The notes under the pieces are model-generated. The model did not search any database. It saw only the letters and a program-made list of their open reading frames with translations, and was not told the DNA's origin. The position numbers and the translations under genes were made by a program. Shown here piece by piece: positions 13,079 to 15,350 of a DNA stretch of 15,350 bases (the first letter of the stretch is position 1; every line of letters starts with the position of its first letter). This stretch comes from Bifidobacteriaceae bacterium (GTDB taxonomy: Bacteria; Actinomycetota; Actinomycetes; Actinomycetales; WQXJ01): contig JAIRNM010000095.1 in NCBI GenBank assembly GCA_031258055.1, positions 1 through 15,350 of the forward strand, read 5' to 3'.

Positions 13079-15350
13079 ATGATTTTCGATGATTTCGACT
13101 CCCCCGACCTCGGTATTGGCTGGACGGCATCCAACTTTTCGTCGGGTGGACCCGCCTACGATCTGGCTGTGATCCCCGGCAGCTTGCGAATCAATGTACC
13201 TGGTGGACAGCCATACGATCAGTGGGTTGGCTTAGACAATTCGCCAGAAATCACGCGATCCGACATGAACTCGGGAAGCTTTGCCATTGAGACGCGGCTC
13301 GCACTGGACTCATTTGTGGAGGGCTCCGCCTTCACGGCTGGTCTGGCCGTTCGGTTTGGACCAGGAGACTTGCTTCTTTGGGGGCCGACCGTCGGTGCGT
13401 TTCGACTGGAGGCTGTGCGATCAGGTACGCCGAACCTAGCTGTGTTCCTCGGTTGGCCGTCTGCGGAGGTTTTTCTACGCATTGAGAAATCGGGCACTGT
13501 CTTTTCTTTTTTCCATAAGGCGGCAGCCGAGGATCGGTGGGTCGCGGATGGTCAGTATCGCCCGAACGGTAACGCCACCGTCCAATCGGTTGGCTTCGGA
13601 ATCAAGACCTGGGGCGATGACGGAGCTGCCGTGACGGCGAGTTTCGATTACTTCAGGTGCGTAATCGGTACCAACGCGCCGGACATTGGAATGGAAACGG
13701 GCGACATCAACACCTTCTACAACGCCTGCACGAGGTGGGTGCCCGAGCACGGGCCTTTGATTTCCATTCCCCCGAATATCCCAGGGCAAGATGTGTCGCA
13801 GAAGAACACCCGAATCGTTATTCCTGACTGGATTGCCTATGATAGGACTGATTTGGTCGATAGGGCACCACAGCTATACCGGATCGACGTCGACGGCACC
13901 GAGTGGTCACTCGAAACGGTTGTGACCATGATCTACAGTGAGCCGTCCATTGCCAATGCTGGCCTCTTCGTCCAGTTTTCCGCTGAAGACGCCCTGACCT
14001 TCGGACTGCAAGGGGGGACCAGCTTGCGCCTGTATAGAACTGGTCTCGGAACCCTCCTAACTATAGGAGGGTTCAACAACTGTGTCTGGCTCCGCATCAC
14101 GCGATCGGAGGGCACTTATACCTTTGAATACAAGACCAGCGGCGCGGGTTCCTGGACCACTGCCACGACCCTGGCAGAGTCGGCCAGCCCGGAGAAGGCG
14201 GGCGTCATCGCCATGACGGGCGCCCCTGCGCACGCCGCATTTGATTTTGGATACTTGAGATTGGCGAAGCCCGATCCGACGCAAGCCCCGATGACGCCGC
14301 CCCTGTCCTTGCCACCGGCGCCGCCGGCAGTGGAATTGCCCACATCTGACCAGGACGCTACTACACCGGTTGATGGAGTCATGACCCTCGAAAACGCGGA
14401 ACTGGCTCTTCGAGTTGACGCTACGACAGGTGATATCTTGCAGATATGTAACAAGGTGGCGGGAATCGACCTATTGGATCCAGACTCGTCCCGCCGACCC
14501 GCGTGGAAGATTGAGACGGCGCCCGGGTCGGCAGAGACAGCGTGGTTGACGCCCGCCAGGGCTGATGCCGCCTTTACAGGTACCCAGTATCCTGACCTCT
14601 TGGACATGGCGTGGGTCTGCCCGAACGGCCTAACTGTGCACGCTGTTGCTTCCTTCGACTCGGATTCGGATGACCTCGTCTTCTCGGTAGAAGTCACCAA
14701 CACGGGGACCGTACAGGTGGCAACTGTTGAATACCCGAGCATTGACCAGGTGACAGCACTTGGTGGTGCAGGAACCGACAACTATCTGCTGCACCCGTAC
14801 GCGACGGGATATCTATTCAAAAACCCTCTCCAGCTTTTCCCTCAGGGTGGGCAAGCCCCTCCACTGCCAGCGCAGAGCGGCGGCATCCCGCCGTGTCCGT
14901 ACCCGGAAGGGTATAGCGGGGCCTCCACTCAGATCATGGCGTACTACGCGCAAGGTGTCGGTGGTTTCGCCTTCTGGGCGGACGACTCAACTGGGTGGGC
15001 CAAATGGCTTGACTGCTTCAGAGGCGATGACTTGCTCACAATCCGTTTCCTGCACTCAGCGACGGGAATCGGCGCTGGTAACGGCCTGGCCCTTCCCTAT
15101 ACGGTGCGGGTCACCGCGTTGCGAGAAGGCGTCTGGCATGAAGCGGCTGAACGGTACAGAGCTTGGGCCAAGAGTCAGCCGTTCTGCGCTCTCGGGCCTC
15201 TCCATTCTCGCGTAGATAGGCCAATTTGGCTGCTTGAGGAGGTTGGTCTAGCGACATTCGGGATAAATACCCAGTACGACAGGCAACCTTGGCTTCAGTA
15301 CTTCCACGACCTTATCGGCGCGCCGGTCTTCCATGTCACCGGGCCGAACT
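13079..15350 (+). CDS. Large cytoplasmic multidomain carbohydrate-active protein (DUF6259-like), 3' end outside window
   Basis: From ATG 13079 the frame stays open for 757 codons to the window edge. Residues 1 to about 195 start FDDFDSPDLGIGWTAS and look like a concanavalin-like beta-sandwich; a second such domain (DUF1349-like) spans roughly 245-395, ending AAFDFGYLRLA. A Pro-rich linker (about 395-425) follows, then from residue 435 a segment starting MTLENAELALRVD that resembles the beta-sandwich of DUF6259 proteins. The frame is cut at about residue 757 (GAPVFHVTGPN), where a hydrolase-like barrel would begin. The start is supported by an AGGAA about 9 bases upstream and by the promoter and operator before it. 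There is no signal peptide, so it probably acts on imported sugar. A glycoside hydrolase role is inferred from fold and context; DUF6259 assignment is from memory of the family. Confidence 0.72.
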   Translation, partial: MIFDDFDSPDLGIGWTASNFSSGGPAYDLAVIPGSLRINVPGGQPYDQWVGLDNSPEITRSDMNSGSFAIETRLALDSFVEGSAFTAGLAVRFGPGDLLLWGPTVGAFRLEAVRSGTPNLAVFLGWPSAEVFLRIEKSGTVFSFFHKAAAEDRWVADGQYRPNGNATVQSVGFGIKTWGDDGAAVTASFDYFRCVIGTNAPDIGMETGDINTFYNACTRWVPEHGPLISIPPNIPGQDVSQKNTRIVIPDWIAYDRTDLVDRAPQLYRIDVDGTEWSLETVVTMIYSEPSIANAGLFVQFSAEDALTFGLQGGTSLRLYRTGLGTLLTIGGFNNCVWLRITRSEGTYTFEYKTSGAGSWTTATTLAESASPEKAGVIAMTGAPAHAAFDFGYLRLAKPDPTQAPMTPPLSLPPAPPAVELPTSDQDATTPVDGVMTLENAELALRVDATTGDILQICNKVAGIDLLDPDSSRRPAWKIETAPGSAETAWLTPARADAAFTGTQYPDLLDMAWVCPNGLTVHAVASFDSDSDDLVFSVEVTNTGTVQVATVEYPSIDQVTALGGAGTDNYLLHPYATGYLFKNPLQLFPQGGQAPPLPAQSGGIPPCPYPEGYSGASTQIMAYYAQGVGGFAFWADDSTGWAKWLDCFRGDDLLTIRFLHSATGIGAGNGLALPYTVRVTALREGVWHEAAERYRAWAKSQPFCALGPLHSRVDRPIWLLEEVGLATFGINTQYDRQPWLQYFHDLIGAPVFHVTGPN

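Noticed and set aside
14116..14781. 221-codon minus-strand frame
   Set aside because: Antisense to the large multidomain gene, whose plus frame is open across the whole region and has recognisable domains.

Overview
The window is high-GC bacterial DNA whose gene content points to the phylum Actinomycetota: a ddl-thiL pair, a DUF4143 ATP-binding protein of a kind common in that phylum, a sugar ABC transporter encoded without its own ATPase, and -10 elements of the TAnnnT form. I cannot name a genus. Gene density is high except for one gene-poor stretch near 12.4-13.08 kb.

Left part (1-4870). The last 42 codons of a membrane transporter are followed by a nucleoside hydrolase, so this looks like nucleoside uptake and salvage. 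Next come housekeeping genes: D-alanine--D-alanine ligase (peptidoglycan precursor) and thiamine-monophosphate kinase (thiamine diphosphate synthesis), the latter enlarged by two low-complexity insertions. A 23-bp direct repeat in four copies then leads straight into the GTG start of a DUF4143-type ATPase.

Right part (5055-15350). This is a sugar-utilisation locus: a LacI-family regulator (minus); divergent from it an L-fucose/D-arabinose-type isomerase and a GH172 (DUF2961) glycoside hydrolase (plus); a convergent CUT1-type ABC transporter operon (minus: binding lipoprotein, then two permeases); and, divergent from that operon, a very large protein that runs off the right edge (two lectin-like beta-sandwich domains, a proline-rich linker and a DUF6259-like hydrolase region). 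Because it has no stop codon inside the window, this last gene is easily missed.

The parts appear to be tied together by a 16-bp operator, roughly nAGWAATCGnTTWCTn, found four times and only seen in front of the isomerase, the GH172 gene, the transporter operon and the large protein. In three cases it sits in or next to a recognisable -35/-10 promoter, as expected for LacI-type repression with sugar induction. Neither hydrolase has an export signal, so the model is import of an oligosaccharide, cleavage in the cytoplasm by GH172 and the large enzyme, and isomerisation of the released aldose. Known GH172 activities (alpha-D-arabinofuranosidase, alpha-D-fructofuranosidase) plus a FucI-like isomerase, a fold that also acts on D-arabinose, make a D-arabinofuranose-containing glycan the most economical guess for the substrate. 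This is inference, not shown by the sequence. A sugar kinase and the transporter ATPase are not present and must lie elsewhere.
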